Below, one piece after another: positions 9,196 to 18,272 of a DNA stretch of 64,000 nucleotides. Each line of letters begins with the position of its first letter. The stretch's first letter is position 1. This stretch comes from Isosphaeraceae bacterium EP7 (lineage in GTDB: Bacteria; Planctomycetota; Planctomycetia; Isosphaerales; Isosphaeraceae), in the NCBI GenBank assembly GCA_038400315.1, contig CP151667.1:2119174-2183173 (forward strand), read 5' to 3'. The notes under the pieces were generated by a model. It saw nothing but the letters and a program-made list of their open reading frames with translations. It had not been told where the DNA came from and searched no databases. Both the position numbers and the translations under genes were made by a program.

Positions 9196-9845
9196 CGGGG
9201 CTCCTCGCCCTGGTCCGGGAACGCCTCCATCGTCTCCTGGAGCCGCTCGATGGCGCGGACGTAACGCTTGCTGGCGGCGGCGGTCTGGATGCCGAGCACG
9301 GCGGCGACCTCGCGGTTGCTCAGCTCCTCGAAGTGGCGGAGGGCGAGGACCTCGCGGTCGCCGGGCTCGAGGCGGTCGAGCGCCTGGCGCATCCGTGCGA
9401 TCATCTCGCCTCGCTGGGCGGCCAGGCTGGGCGACGTAAGATCGCCCATCAGCTCGGCCATCTTCTCGGAGCTGGGGTCGATCGATTCGCCCCCCCCACC
9501 ATGTCCGAGCGAAACCTCTCGGGTCGCTGCGCGCGCCTGGGCGCCGATGTGCTTGCGGTGGACCTCGATGAGCCGCTGGATCGTGACGGTCCGCATCCAG
9601 ACGAAGAAGGGGACGTCGCCGCCGACCGGGTAGTGCTTCAGGCGCTTGAGCGCCTCGATGTACGCCTCCTGCATCACGTCGGAGGCGGAGACCCGGCCGC
9701 GCAGGCGGGCATCGAGCCGGAACTCGACAATGCGGCGAAGGCGGTCGCGTTCGCGTGAGTAGAGGGTCGCCAGGGCGTCCTGGTCGCCCACGCCAAGGCG
9801 TTCGACCAGGTCCCGGCTCACCTCGTCGTCAGTCTCATCGGACAT
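9192..9845 (-). CDS. ECF-type RNA polymerase sigma factor
   Basis: A 217-residue sigma-70 family factor of the extracytoplasmic-function class. Region 2 includes SASDVMQEAYIEALKRL (core binding and -10 recognition). Region 4 is a helix-turn-helix in DREVLALRHFEELSNREVAAVLG. No anti-sigma gene is adjacent; instead the next gene, overlapping by 4 bases, is a transmembrane kinase, an arrangement described in Planctomycetes. Control by phosphorylation or by contact with the kinase is therefore likely but unproven. The ATG at 9845 is preceded by GAGGCG. It could direct transcription of the neighbouring DUF1501/PSD1 or PEP-CTERM genes; nothing in the sequence proves this. Confidence 0.9.
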   Translation of the reverse strand: MSDETDDEVSRDLVERLGVGDQDALATLYSRERDRLRRIVEFRLDARLRGRVSASDVMQEAYIEALKRLKHYPVGGDVPFFVWMRTVTIQRLIEVHRKHIGAQARAATREVSLGHGGGGESIDPSSEKMAELMGDLTSPSLAAQRGEMIARMRQALDRLEPGDREVLALRHFEELSNREVAAVLGIQTAAASKRYVRAIERLQETMEAFPDQGEEPR

Positions 9846-9933
9846 CGGTCGCCTCGGCCCAGGACCGCGGAATTGGTCTGGACCGAATTGTAGGCCTGGC
9901 CCGGCCCGGTGGGAACGGCGACCCGATCGGGTC

Positions 9934-11388
9934 TCAGGCGAGCAGGCCTGTGATCACCTCGCCGTGCACGTCGGTCAAGCGATAGTCTCGGCCGCTGTAG
10001 CGATAGGTCAGCTTGGTGTGGTCGATGCCCATCAGGTGGAGAATCGTCGCGTGCAGGTCGTGGACGTGCACCTTGTCGACGACCGAGTTCCAGCCGAATT
10101 CGTCGGTGGCGCCGTGGGTATGCCCCCCCTTGGTGCCGCCGCCGGCCATCCACATGGTGAAGCCGAACGGGTGATGCTCGCGGCCGTCGGTCCCCTCTGC
10201 GGTGGGGGTCCGGCCGAATTCGCCCCCCCAGACGACCAGGGTCTCGTCGAGCTGGCCGCGTGCCTTCAGGTCGGCGAGAAGCCCGGCGATCGGGGCGTCG
10301 GTGGCGGCACAGTTGTTGGGCAGCTCGGTCTTCAGGCCGCCGTGCTGGTCCCAGAGCTGGCAGCTCTTGCGCTTGGATGTCTCGGTGTGATAAACCTGCA
10401 CGAACCGGACCCCGCGCTCCGTCAGCCGCCTGGCCATCAGGCACTGGGTACCGAACGTCGCGGTCGTCGGGTCATTCAGGCCGTATAGCTCGCGGGTTGC
10501 GGGGCTCTCGCCGGTCAGGTCGAACGTCTCGGGTGCCCTCGACTGCATCCGGTAGGCCAGCTCGAACGACTCGATCCGGGCGGCGAGCCTCGAATCGTCC
10601 TCACGCCCGTTGCGATGGTGCTCGTTGAGTTCCTTGAGGGCATCGAGCTGCCTGCGGCGTAAGCCGGGGGCCAAGCCCGGAGATTCGGTGTTGTCGATCG
10701 GCCGCTTCAAATCGGAGACGAGCGTCCCCTGGTAGGAGGCCGGCAGGAAGCTGGACGACCAGAGCGGGGCCCCCTGGGCCGGCTGGGCGGGGCTGATGAC
10801 GACAAAGCCGGGCAGGTCACGGTTTTCGCTGCCCAGCCCGTAGGTCAGCCAGCTCCCCATGCTGGGGCGTGAGAACGTCTGCTCCCCGGTGTTCATCTGG
10901 AGGCAGGCGCCGTTGTGATTGATGTTGTCGGCGACCATCGACCGGATGATGCACATGTCATCGACATGCTTGGACAGCTTAGGAAACAGCTCGCTGACGT
11001 CGGCCCCGCACTCGCCGTGCTTGGAGAACTTGAACGGAGAACGCAGCAAGTTCCCGGTTCGGGTGCGTTCCAAGTGCGGCATGGCAAACGGCAGAGGTTT
11101 GCCGTTGTCGAGGTCGAGTCTCGGCTTCGGGTCGAACAGGTCGACGTGCGACGGTCCGCCGGACATAAACAGGAAAATCACCCGCTTGGCACGAGCCGGG
11201 AACATCGGCGGGCGGACCGCCAATGGGTCGCTTGAGGCCTGGGATGACCCCTTGGTCGAGGCGCTCGCCCCTGCGGCCTCTTCGGCAAGCAGGCCGGCCA
11301 GGCTGAGGTAGCCGAAGCCTGCACCAAGTCGCCTGAGGGCCTCGCGCCGCGTGGGCATCCCGAGCATATTCGTGTCATCGAGTGTCAT
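9934..11388 (-). CDS. DUF1501 (sulfatase-like) exported protein
   Basis: A 484-residue member of the DUF1501 family, which has an alkaline phosphatase/sulfatase-like fold and is strongly expanded in Planctomycetes. The N-terminus PTRREALRRLGAGFGYLSLAG looks like a Tat-type export signal. Family segments seen include FLFMSGGPSHVDLFDPK, NHNGACLQMNTG, and near the end LVVWGGEFGRTP with GREHHPFGFTMW. The ATG at 11388 has AGGGG upstream; a TTG at 11442 would also be in frame but lacks support. It follows the DUF1549/DUF1553 gene by 50 bases, and the two form a conserved pair. Biochemical function is not known; a role in handling sulfated polysaccharides has been proposed for the family. Confidence 0.9.
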   Translation of the reverse strand: MTLDDTNMLGMPTRREALRRLGAGFGYLSLAGLLAEEAAGASASTKGSSQASSDPLAVRPPMFPARAKRVIFLFMSGGPSHVDLFDPKPRLDLDNGKPLPFAMPHLERTRTGNLLRSPFKFSKHGECGADVSELFPKLSKHVDDMCIIRSMVADNINHNGACLQMNTGEQTFSRPSMGSWLTYGLGSENRDLPGFVVISPAQPAQGAPLWSSSFLPASYQGTLVSDLKRPIDNTESPGLAPGLRRRQLDALKELNEHHRNGREDDSRLAARIESFELAYRMQSRAPETFDLTGESPATRELYGLNDPTTATFGTQCLMARRLTERGVRFVQVYHTETSKRKSCQLWDQHGGLKTELPNNCAATDAPIAGLLADLKARGQLDETLVVWGGEFGRTPTAEGTDGREHHPFGFTMWMAGGGTKGGHTHGATDEFGWNSVVDKVHVHDLHATILHLMGIDHTKLTYRYSGRDYRLTDVHGEVITGLLA

Positions 11389-11438
11389 CGGGGAACCCCT
11401 TCGTCTGACTGAAGTCGTTCGTCTGGATGTCCGGCGAT

Positions 11439-14400
11439 TCAATCGATGAGGACGAATTCGTTGGTGCAGAGAAGGACGTGCGCATAGGCCGCCCAGCTCT
11501 CGGCTTCCGCGTCGGAACCCGCCTTGCGGGCATCGGCGAGCAGATTCAGGCCCGCCTGCCGCTCCTCGGAGTCGGCCGGGCGGCCGAAGAGCAGGGAATA
11601 CAGCCGGCCGATCCGGGCCTCGTCGTCCTGCGCCTCCGCCATCACGCGGGCGGCGAGATCGTGGGCCCGGGCCAGCACGAACGGGTGATTGAGCAGGAAT
11701 AACGCCTGCGGGGCCACCGTCGAGACCGTCCGCGTGTCGATGATCGCCGCGCTATCGGCCGCGTCGAAGAGCGGGCCGTACGACGACCGGTCCGAGCGGA
11801 TTGTCATCAAGTAGAGCGTCCGCCTGAACGAGTTCAGGTCTCGGATCGACGGGCCGCCCAGCGACGGATCCAGCTTGCCCGAGACAGCGAGGAGGCTGTC
11901 ACGCAGTGCCTCCGACTCGAGACGCCGCCGATTCATCCGGCCGATGAGTCGGTTGGCGGGGTCGAGCTTCGCCCCGTCGCCCGACGAAGTCGTCGACTGT
12001 TGATAGGTTTTCGAGAGCATGATCCGCCGGTGCATTGCCTTGATCGACCAGCCCTCGGCCGCAAACCGGCTGGCCAGGTGGTCGAGCAATTCAGGATGGG
12101 TGGGCGGGACGCCGAGCTTGCCGAAGTTGCCGGGAGTGCTGACCAGGCCCGCGCCGAAATGGTGCTGCCAGATCCGGTTGACCATCACGCGCGCCGTCAG
12201 CGGGTTTTCCGGCCGGGCGATCCAGCGGGCCAGCTCCAGCCGGCCGCTCCCCGTTAGTTCGGGCGGCGGGACATCGCCGGCGGCGATCCTGGGGAAATGG
12301 CGTGGGACCGATTCGCCAAGGCGTCGATAATCGCCGCGAACCTGGATCCTGGCGTCATTGATCCCCTCATACACCGATTTGGGCACGCCACCATCTTGCG
12401 CGGCCAGGGCCAGCGGGATCGGCGGGGGCGGGTTGGTCGCTAGCGAATTGCGCTCGGCTTCAAGCTTACTCAGATGCTCTCGTTCGGTCGGGGGGAGATC
12501 TCCGAGGGAGTCGGACCAGGTCGGGCCGGCGGGAGAGGCGATGGCGGCGGCAAACGCCGGAGACTCCGCGACTCGGCGCCCGATCAGGTCGGCGGCTTCC
12601 TCGATCTTCGCGGGATCATCCGATTGGGTCGCCGCGTCCCAGCTTGCCCAGACCGGGTCATCGGCCAGCGGACGAACCGCATTGATGCCGCCGGCCTCGA
12701 CCTCGACGAATGACCAGACGGCGACATGGCCCTGGCCGTCGGAATGGGGATTGCCGGCGTGCAGGTCGGAGAGCAGGTCCGCGGCCAGGTCCCAGGTGGT
12801 CGATTTCCCGCCGGGCTCGACGGCCTCGATGACCAGGGTCACGGCGGTCGTGTCGCAGGTATATTCGGCCTTGGGCCCGACGGACAACTCGATGACGTCG
12901 CCCTCCTTCACATCGACCTTCTTGAGATCGATCGGCTGCGATCCGCCGTTGGCGACATCCCCCCTGGCCAGATTCCGGAGGACTCCGGATCGCCCAAGGC
13001 CGATGGACCAGGCCACGCCGTCGCCCCCGGCTGGATCGCCGTCCGCCAGCTTCCCGCGGAGGCTCAAGGTCGCCTGGATCGGACTACGCCAACGAATCGC
13101 GGCCGGATTGCGCGGGGCGGGGTGGAGGTCCACCGACCGCGGAGGAAGGGTGTATGTGGCGATGGAGGCGGCCTCGGCCTTGGTGTTCACACCGACCCAG
13201 GGGATCCCGCCGGGGGCCGACCAGGCGTGGACGCCCGGCATGCCCCCCATGTTGGTGACCACCTGATCGAGCATCTTCGTCGGTCCGACCAGGCCCAGGC
13301 AGGCAAGCCATCGACCAAGTGCGACGGGTGAGATACCTCGTGCGGCCGCGAACACGGGCAGGCTATTCGCCGGGCCGTTCGGTGAGGCTTGGGCAAATTC
13401 CCAGGCCGCATTTACATAGGAAGAGGTCGCGGGAAGCTGCCCCTTGGCCCAGGCGGCGAAGGCCGCGTCGCGTCCCGCATTGATCTGCGGAGTCAGCTCG
13501 GCCATGCGGGCCCTGTACCGCTCGGCTGCCGCGAGTTGTGCCTTGGTGGCGATCGGAGTGCGCAACATCGGCGAGCCGCCGGTCTTGGCCCCGGGCTCGG
13601 GCAAAATCCGGGTGCTGAAGAAGATGCCCGCCAGGCCGTAGTAGTCGGCCGTCGGGATCGGGTCGAACTTGTGGTCGTGGCAGCGGGCGCAGGCGATGGT
13701 CAGGCCCAGGAACCCTCGGCTCACCACGTCGATCTGGTCGGACACGATGTCCGTCAGCATCTTCTCCTTGTCGGCGTCACCCGTCCCCCACTCGCCGATC
13801 GTCAGCAGGCCGGTGGCAACAAGTCCGTCGACATTCGTCTCGCCCGGAGTCGTCGAGGGGAGAAGGTCGCCGGCGATCTGGTTGACGATGAATGCGTCAT
13901 AGGGGAGGTCGCGGTTGAAGGCATCGACGACCCAGTCTCGGTAGCGATAGGCCTCGCCGATATCGTCGGCCCCGCCCACCCCTCGGGAGTCGCGGGAGTC
14001 GGCATACCGGACGACGTCCAGCCAGTGGCGGCCCCAGCGCTGGCCGTACCGGGGACTAGCGAGCAGGCGATCGACCAGCCGACCGAAGGCTCCGGGGGAG
14101 GTGTCGGCGAGGAACGCGGCAACTTCCTCTGGCGTGGGAGGGAGCCCGTGCAAGTCAAACGTGGCCCTGCGGATCAAGGTCGGCTTGTCCGCGGCCAACG
14201 CGGGAGTCAACCCCGCCGCTTCCAACCGAGCCAGGACGAAGCGGTCAACGTCCGACACAGGCCAGGCTGCGTTACGCACGGCCGGCGGTGCGGGGTCGAC
14301 GACGGGCAAGAACGACCAGAACCTCCGCTGCTCGTCGGTGATCGGGGTCATGCCTCCTTTGGCGACGACCAGGGCAGCGGCCGCAGGCGTGCCCGAGTCG

Positions 14401-14789
14401 GGCCAGGGCATCCCGTCGGCCACCCAACGCGTCAGGATGGCGACCTCGTCGTCGGGCAGCTTCTCCTTCGGGGGCATCCGCGGCTCGTCGACGTATTTGA
14501 GGACCTCGACGAGCATGCTCTCCGAGGGGTTCCCCGAGACAGCCGCGGGCCCGCCGTCGCCACCGGCCAGGATCAGCTCGCGCGAGCTGAGTCGTAGTCC
14601 TCCCTTCGGCTTGCCGGCGTCCCCGTGGCACTCCAGGCAGCGCTTGACCAGGAGGGGGCGCACCTTCAGCTCGAAGAAATCGGCGTCCTCCGCCGCAAAG
14701 GCCGGGGTTGCAACCAGCAGGAAGGCCAGCACCTTCGCCGACGGCACGAGGGACCACGGCCGGAAGGCCTGGTTCGACACCATAGTCAT
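11439..14789 (-). CDS. PSD1 / DUF1549-DUF1553 protein with cytochrome c-type motif
   Basis: A 1116-residue exported protein. After a signal peptide (residues about 15-33) comes a cytochrome c-like domain with the haem motif CLECH at residues 51-55 (PSD1 type), followed by DUF1549 with a second CxxCH-like motif in ACARCHDHKFDP. A beta-rich middle domain and DUF1553 (WIARPENPLTARVMVNRIWQ and LNHPFV) complete it. The architecture is characteristic of Planctomycetes and is nearly always paired with a DUF1501 gene, as here. The start at 14789 (MTMVSNQ) is chosen because it opens the signal peptide; the frame stays open to 14975 in unlikely sequence. It is presumably periplasmic and redox-active; its substrate is unknown. 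Confidence 0.92.
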   Translation of the reverse strand: MTMVSNQAFRPWSLVPSAKVLAFLLVATPAFAAEDADFFELKVRPLLVKRCLECHGDAGKPKGGLRLSSRELILAGGDGGPAAVSGNPSESMLVEVLKYVDEPRMPPKEKLPDDEVAILTRWVADGMPWPDSGTPAAAALVVAKGGMTPITDEQRRFWSFLPVVDPAPPAVRNAAWPVSDVDRFVLARLEAAGLTPALAADKPTLIRRATFDLHGLPPTPEEVAAFLADTSPGAFGRLVDRLLASPRYGQRWGRHWLDVVRYADSRDSRGVGGADDIGEAYRYRDWVVDAFNRDLPYDAFIVNQIAGDLLPSTTPGETNVDGLVATGLLTIGEWGTGDADKEKMLTDIVSDQIDVVSRGFLGLTIACARCHDHKFDPIPTADYYGLAGIFFSTRILPEPGAKTGGSPMLRTPIATKAQLAAAERYRARMAELTPQINAGRDAAFAAWAKGQLPATSSYVNAAWEFAQASPNGPANSLPVFAAARGISPVALGRWLACLGLVGPTKMLDQVVTNMGGMPGVHAWSAPGGIPWVGVNTKAEAASIATYTLPPRSVDLHPAPRNPAAIRWRSPIQATLSLRGKLADGDPAGGDGVAWSIGLGRSGVLRNLARGDVANGGSQPIDLKKVDVKEGDVIELSVGPKAEYTCDTTAVTLVIEAVEPGGKSTTWDLAADLLSDLHAGNPHSDGQGHVAVWSFVEVEAGGINAVRPLADDPVWASWDAATQSDDPAKIEEAADLIGRRVAESPAFAAAIASPAGPTWSDSLGDLPPTEREHLSKLEAERNSLATNPPPPIPLALAAQDGGVPKSVYEGINDARIQVRGDYRRLGESVPRHFPRIAAGDVPPPELTGSGRLELARWIARPENPLTARVMVNRIWQHHFGAGLVSTPGNFGKLGVPPTHPELLDHLASRFAAEGWSIKAMHRRIMLSKTYQQSTTSSGDGAKLDPANRLIGRMNRRRLESEALRDSLLAVSGKLDPSLGGPSIRDLNSFRRTLYLMTIRSDRSSYGPLFDAADSAAIIDTRTVSTVAPQALFLLNHPFVLARAHDLAARVMAEAQDDEARIGRLYSLLFGRPADSEERQAGLNLLADARKAGSDAEAESWAAYAHVLLCTNEFVLID

Positions 14790-15521
14790 GTCCCGCAGGT
14801 GGGTGGGCAGGTAGGGCGGGGAGGTCGAGGAACGCGGCGGGGTCGGGGCGGCTGCCGCCTTCCGACTGGCCTGATTTTGGGACGCCCGGGAGCCAATGGT
14901 CAAGGCGTCAGAAGGTCGGATCGACAGGACTGTGAAGTTTCGTCGCCATCTGAAAGCCGATGAAAGGCTGACCAATGATTGCAGACAATTCGTTTGACAA
15001 CAGTCGGTTATGACAAGAAACCGCGATCGACTCGATGCAAGGGGTTGGTTAGCAACTACCGCTAGAAAAGTTCGACAAAAAACGACCCTTGATTCAGTTC
15101 AATTCACCGCCCACTAACGCGGGGTCGTCCGGAAATCGGAGTCAGGCCGAGGCAGCCAGGGAACATGCCTGGAAGGAGCCACGGGCGGATGATCGGCCGT
15201 AACAGTGGAGTGCGGGCCGCTCGAGTCCGCCGAATCGATGGGCGAAGCGCGCCGAACGCCACCAGGCATACCACGTCGCCCTGGCGAAGTCCCGCTCCCG
15301 CTCCTTGGCCGTCTGGAGTCTCCTGCGTCGTCCCCCGTCCATCTCCGGCCCCCTTCAATGCGATCAACTTATCGCGTCGCTCGATTCCGCATGCGTCTCG
15401 TCATGCGCTTTCTTTACGTACCAATCGCCGGAGATGGGACACACGACCCGGCAACTCACCACTCGACCGATCGAGATGGCGTGACAAGACGCTATTCCAG
15501 CGTAGTCCATGTTTCGCAGAG
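14790..15521. other. Long intergenic region, relatively AT-rich
   Basis: This stretch lies upstream of the PSD1 gene and downstream of the MfnE-like gene. Bases 14930-15110 are clearly richer in A and T than the flanks and should carry the PSD1 promoter, but no confident hexamer pair was found. A possible 66-residue gene lies at 15142-15342 and is listed separately. No tRNA or terminator was found. Confidence 0.45.
15142..15342 (-). CDS. Possible small basic protein, 66 aa
   Basis: The ATG at 15342 is preceded by AAGGGGG at a normal distance. The 66-residue frame keeps high GC at third positions. The product is Arg-rich, starting MDGGRRRRLQTAKERERD, with an aromatic patch ATWYAWWRS. No family is recognised and no neighbour suggests a role. 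A second frame (15104-15367) overlaps it in another phase, so chance coding cannot be excluded. Confidence 0.3.
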   Translation of the reverse strand: MDGGRRRRLQTAKERERDFARATWYAWWRSARFAHRFGGLERPALHCYGRSSARGSFQACSLAASA

Positions 15522-16166
15522 TCAACCTGAAGATGGGCCAGGTTCCCGCGAGTGGGTCGACGGGAAGGGAGCGAGAAGGACGGTCGAGGCGTTGTCGTCC
15601 CTCAGGTTCCGGTAGCAAACCCGACCCAAAGACGCTGCGGTCTTCTCGAAGGCGGTGTCGACGAGCCCGAGCCTGGCGGCCTCGGAACGAGTGGTGGGGA
15701 CCGGGGCCGGGGCACTCTTCAGCATCAAGAGGCACGAGGCGTCCAGGCGGACGGCCAGGCGGGCGGCGATCGTATCCGTGGTCACCGACCAGTCGTGCGG
15801 CAGCGGATCCGTCGAATCACGATCTTCATCATCGAGGAACCGCCGCGGAGCCAGCACGGGAATCCGGCCCGAAGCCCGCGCAGACTCGAGCAGATCGAGT
15901 CGATCGACGACGACAAGACCGGGCATCATCGAGGCCAGGGCGTGCGCCGTCAGGTCGAGTGCATGAAGCGCCAAAGCGTGCGCGGCGGGCTCGCCCAGGC
16001 CGTGGACCAGGTCCAGGGTCCGGACGAAATCGGCGGCGGGACCTCCGCCCACGATGAGGACGGGCCGTCGGTCACGAAGCCCTTGCAGCAGAGTCGCCAG
16101 GCGGCCGGGCAGCGGGGGCCAATCGAGCAGGCTCCCCCCAAGCTTGACGACGAGCGGCCCGTTCAT
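15522..16166 (-). CDS. MfnE-like amino acid kinase family protein (methanofuran biosynthesis)
   Basis: A 214-residue protein of the amino-acid kinase/uridylate kinase fold: VVKLGGSLLD at residues 6-15, VLIVGGGPAADFVR, and an Asp-containing segment SVTTDTIAARLA. Archaeal MfnE (MJ0458), a uridylate-kinase relative, phosphorylates aminomethyl-furanmethanol phosphate to the diphosphate in methanofuran synthesis, and homologues recur in bacterial H4MPT/methylofuran clusters. Its start overlaps the stop of the MfnF-like gene by 4 bases and the MfnD-like gene precedes that, so the three form one operon. The function is inferred from fold plus context. The C-terminal 15 residues (STHSREPGPSSG) look disordered. 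Confidence 0.8.
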   Translation of the reverse strand: MNGPLVVKLGGSLLDWPPLPGRLATLLQGLRDRRPVLIVGGGPAADFVRTLDLVHGLGEPAAHALALHALDLTAHALASMMPGLVVVDRLDLLESARASGRIPVLAPRRFLDDEDRDSTDPLPHDWSVTTDTIAARLAVRLDASCLLMLKSAPAPVPTTRSEAARLGLVDTAFEKTAASLGRVCYRNLRDDNASTVLLAPFPSTHSREPGPSSG

Positions 16167-17188
16167 CGCTCCAGCTCATCCGCGAGGACGACCAGGGCGT
16201 GGGCGCAGGCGGCCCCTGATGCGACGGGCCCCCAGGCATCATCGAGCCGCACGATCGGGCTGCCGGCCCCGACGATCCGGGCTGCTAATCGCGCAGCCAG
16301 GAACGAGCCGGTCCCGGCGACGACGACCGCCGCTGGCGGGCCGCCTGCGGCCGCGAATACGCGTCTGGCCGCGATTTCAAGCCGGTCGAGTAGCGCCGAA
16401 TCGGCGGCCAACGCCAGAGCTCGCGCCTCGTCGAGCGAGAATCCTTCGCGGTCGGCGCCGACCATCCTGGCCAGACGGTCGCGGGCGTCGTCCACCGTTG
16501 CGGGACGACCGTCGGCGGTCGAGTCGTCGAGGGGGTCGGGCGAGATGTCGCCCAGAGACAGATAGACATCCAGGGTGGTGGCGAAGAGTTCGGCGGCCAG
16601 CCCCGTGGGCCTGCCCCGGTGAGGCAATTCGGTGGCCAGGGCGCAAACGGGCGTCCGCCGCACCCCGGCGTAGACCAGCTCGCCGGTCTGAAGCCGCTCG
16701 GTGTCGGTCCGGCCCTCCGGGACGGCGCGACCGTCGCGCGTCGGGATCAGGTCGGCGGTGGTCGAGCCGATGTCGACGAGCAGTCCGGGTCCTTCTGGGA
16801 TCAGCCTGGCGGCCACCTGGGCGAGCGCCAGCCAGTTCGCCGCGGCGGCGAGCATCGGGCGGGCCCGGATCTCGTCGGGGGAGTGGAACTCGCTGTCGAC
16901 TCCCCAGACCAGGGGTGGGGCGACCGGGACGGCGTTTTCCACCGCGGCGAGCACGGCCAGGACGCCCGCCGTCTTCGTCTCGTAGCAGTCGCAGAGCTCC
17001 GCGGTCATCGTCAGCGCCAGAACTTCGGCCGCGGGCATCGACGCAGCAAGCCGGGCCAGGGCGCCACCGAGCTGGTCTGGCTGCTTCCAGAGCTCGAAGG
17101 GCATCGACCTCGCCATGCCCGAGGAATGGGCCGCCTTGATATTTGCCCCCCCAACGTCGAGCGCCAGGGTCCGTTTCGTCGCGGCCAT
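16163..17188 (-). CDS. MfnF-like H4MPT-linked C1 pathway protein (hydantoinase/oxoprolinase fold)
   Basis: A 341-residue protein with an actin/hexokinase-like ATPase fold: LALDVGGANIKAA near residues 8-20, GLLVDIGSTTADLIP in the middle and VVVAGTGSFLAARLAAR near the end. It matches the family annotated as 'probable H4MPT-linked C1 transfer pathway protein', which includes archaeal MfnF, the enzyme that couples the furan diphosphate to gamma-glutamyl-tyramine. The ATG at 17188 lies one base after the upstream stop (TGAGATG) with AGGGGG ten bases before it. An ATG at 17230 is possible but overlaps the upstream gene. The exact bacterial reaction is inferred. Confidence 0.85.
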   Translation of the reverse strand: MAATKRTLALDVGGANIKAAHSSGMARSMPFELWKQPDQLGGALARLAASMPAAEVLALTMTAELCDCYETKTAGVLAVLAAVENAVPVAPPLVWGVDSEFHSPDEIRARPMLAAAANWLALAQVAARLIPEGPGLLVDIGSTTADLIPTRDGRAVPEGRTDTERLQTGELVYAGVRRTPVCALATELPHRGRPTGLAAELFATTLDVYLSLGDISPDPLDDSTADGRPATVDDARDRLARMVGADREGFSLDEARALALAADSALLDRLEIAARRVFAAAGGPPAAVVVAGTGSFLAARLAARIVGAGSPIVRLDDAWGPVASGAACAHALVVLADELER

Positions 17189-17189
17189 C

Positions 17190-18272
17190 TCAGGCGGTCC
17201 CCCTGGGGTTGCTCGTGTAAACCCGCACATGGCCGGCGGCGGAGAAGTCGATTCGTGGCGTCTTGCGGACGTCGTCCCAGATGCGCCGGAGGTCCTCGAG
17301 GTCGAAGTCGGTCAGGCCGAGTAGCCCCAGCCAGGCCCGTGCCAACCGGCCGGGGGTGAGCTTCGCCCAGAGCCCGACGATTGAAGTTGTCACCCGCGGG
17401 TTGACCTCCAGGATCACCACCTTCCCGTCGTCGGCGGCGATCAGGTCCACACCGATGAGCCCGCGCAGGCCCGGGATCTTCTCCAGGGCCCTCTGGCCCA
17501 GCTCGGCGGCGGCCTTCGCTCGGGCCTCGTCGGGATCGGGCAAGGTCCCCCCCTCGTAGCGAAACCGACCCCCTTCAAAGGCCATTCGCTGGGTCCCGAC
17601 TGTTAAGGGGTAGACCCGTCCCGCGTTGCAGACGAGGAAGATTGCGCCCAGCAAAACGCCGGGGAAGTAAGGCTGGGCCACCATCTCCCCCTCGGGGATG
17701 ACATCAAGGGGGATCGGGTCGCCGTAGGCGTCGATGCGCACGGTGTCCACCGCGCCAGCTCCGTCGATCGGCTTGATGACGATGGGGAAGGGGAGGTCGG
17801 CGGGCAGGCCTTGGGCGAGGTCCACCAGGCGGGTCGGCAGCGTCGGCAGCCCCCGCAACTCAAGGTAGCCTGCCATGGTCAGCTTGTTCCCTGCGAGTGC
17901 GATCGCGCCGCGGTTGCTCCCCATCATGGGCTTGCCCGAACGCTCGATGATGCGGACCCGTTCGAGTAGAATGCCGCCTGCCTCGGGGGCAACGAGCACC
18001 GTCGCGTCGCAGGCGGCCGACAGCCGCTCGAGTTCGGCCAGCTCCTGACCGGGGCCGACGCGCGCGACCGTCCAGGCGCCAGGCTCGTCGGGCAGCTGCT
18101 CATCGAGCGTCATCACGACGTCGACGCCGGCTGCCGAGAACTCTTCGGCCAGGACACGCCTCATCGTGCTCCCCTCGCTCACCCAGTAGGAAGGGAGCTT
18201 GACGCCAGCAAGTCCTCCGCCGGTCGCGTATTCGTGGATCAAGACCGTCCGATTCGCGGAGCGATCGCCCAT
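17190..18272 (-). CDS. ATP-grasp ligase, MfnD-like (H4MPT/methylofuran cluster)
   Basis: A 360-residue ATP-grasp protein. The N-terminus reads MGDRSANRTVLIHEYATGGG. ATP-grasp features include KPMMGSNRGAIALAGNKL, LPFPIVIKPIDGAGAVDTV and the metal-binding segment GVDLIAADDGKVVILEVNPR. Archaeal MfnD (MJ0815) is an ATP-grasp tyramine-glutamate ligase. In bacteria the equivalent probably joins glutamate to tyrosine or a related acceptor of methylofuran, since characterised methylofuran has tyrosine. It heads the MfnD-F-E operon. Its ATG at 18272 shares bases with the ATG of the divergent HisA-like gene; the family's N-terminus begins close to this point, so no better start exists downstream. Confidence 0.85.
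   Translation of the reverse strand: MGDRSANRTVLIHEYATGGGLAGVKLPSYWVSEGSTMRRVLAEEFSAAGVDVVMTLDEQLPDEPGAWTVARVGPGQELAELERLSAACDATVLVAPEAGGILLERVRIIERSGKPMMGSNRGAIALAGNKLTMAGYLELRGLPTLPTRLVDLAQGLPADLPFPIVIKPIDGAGAVDTVRIDAYGDPIPLDVIPEGEMVAQPYFPGVLLGAIFLVCNAGRVYPLTVGTQRMAFEGGRFRYEGGTLPDPDEARAKAAAELGQRALEKIPGLRGLIGVDLIAADDGKVVILEVNPRVTTSIVGLWAKLTPGRLARAWLGLLGLTDFDLEDLRRIWDDVRKTPRIDFSAAGHVRVYTSNPRGTA

Noticed and set aside
8649-9758. Plus-strand frame of 369 residues
   Set aside because: It is antisense to the kinase and sigma factor genes, whose motifs are complete.
14790-14975. N-terminal extension of the PSD1 protein
   Set aside because: The added residues are Ser/Ala/Pro-rich and precede the signal peptide; the ATG at 14789 fits the family.
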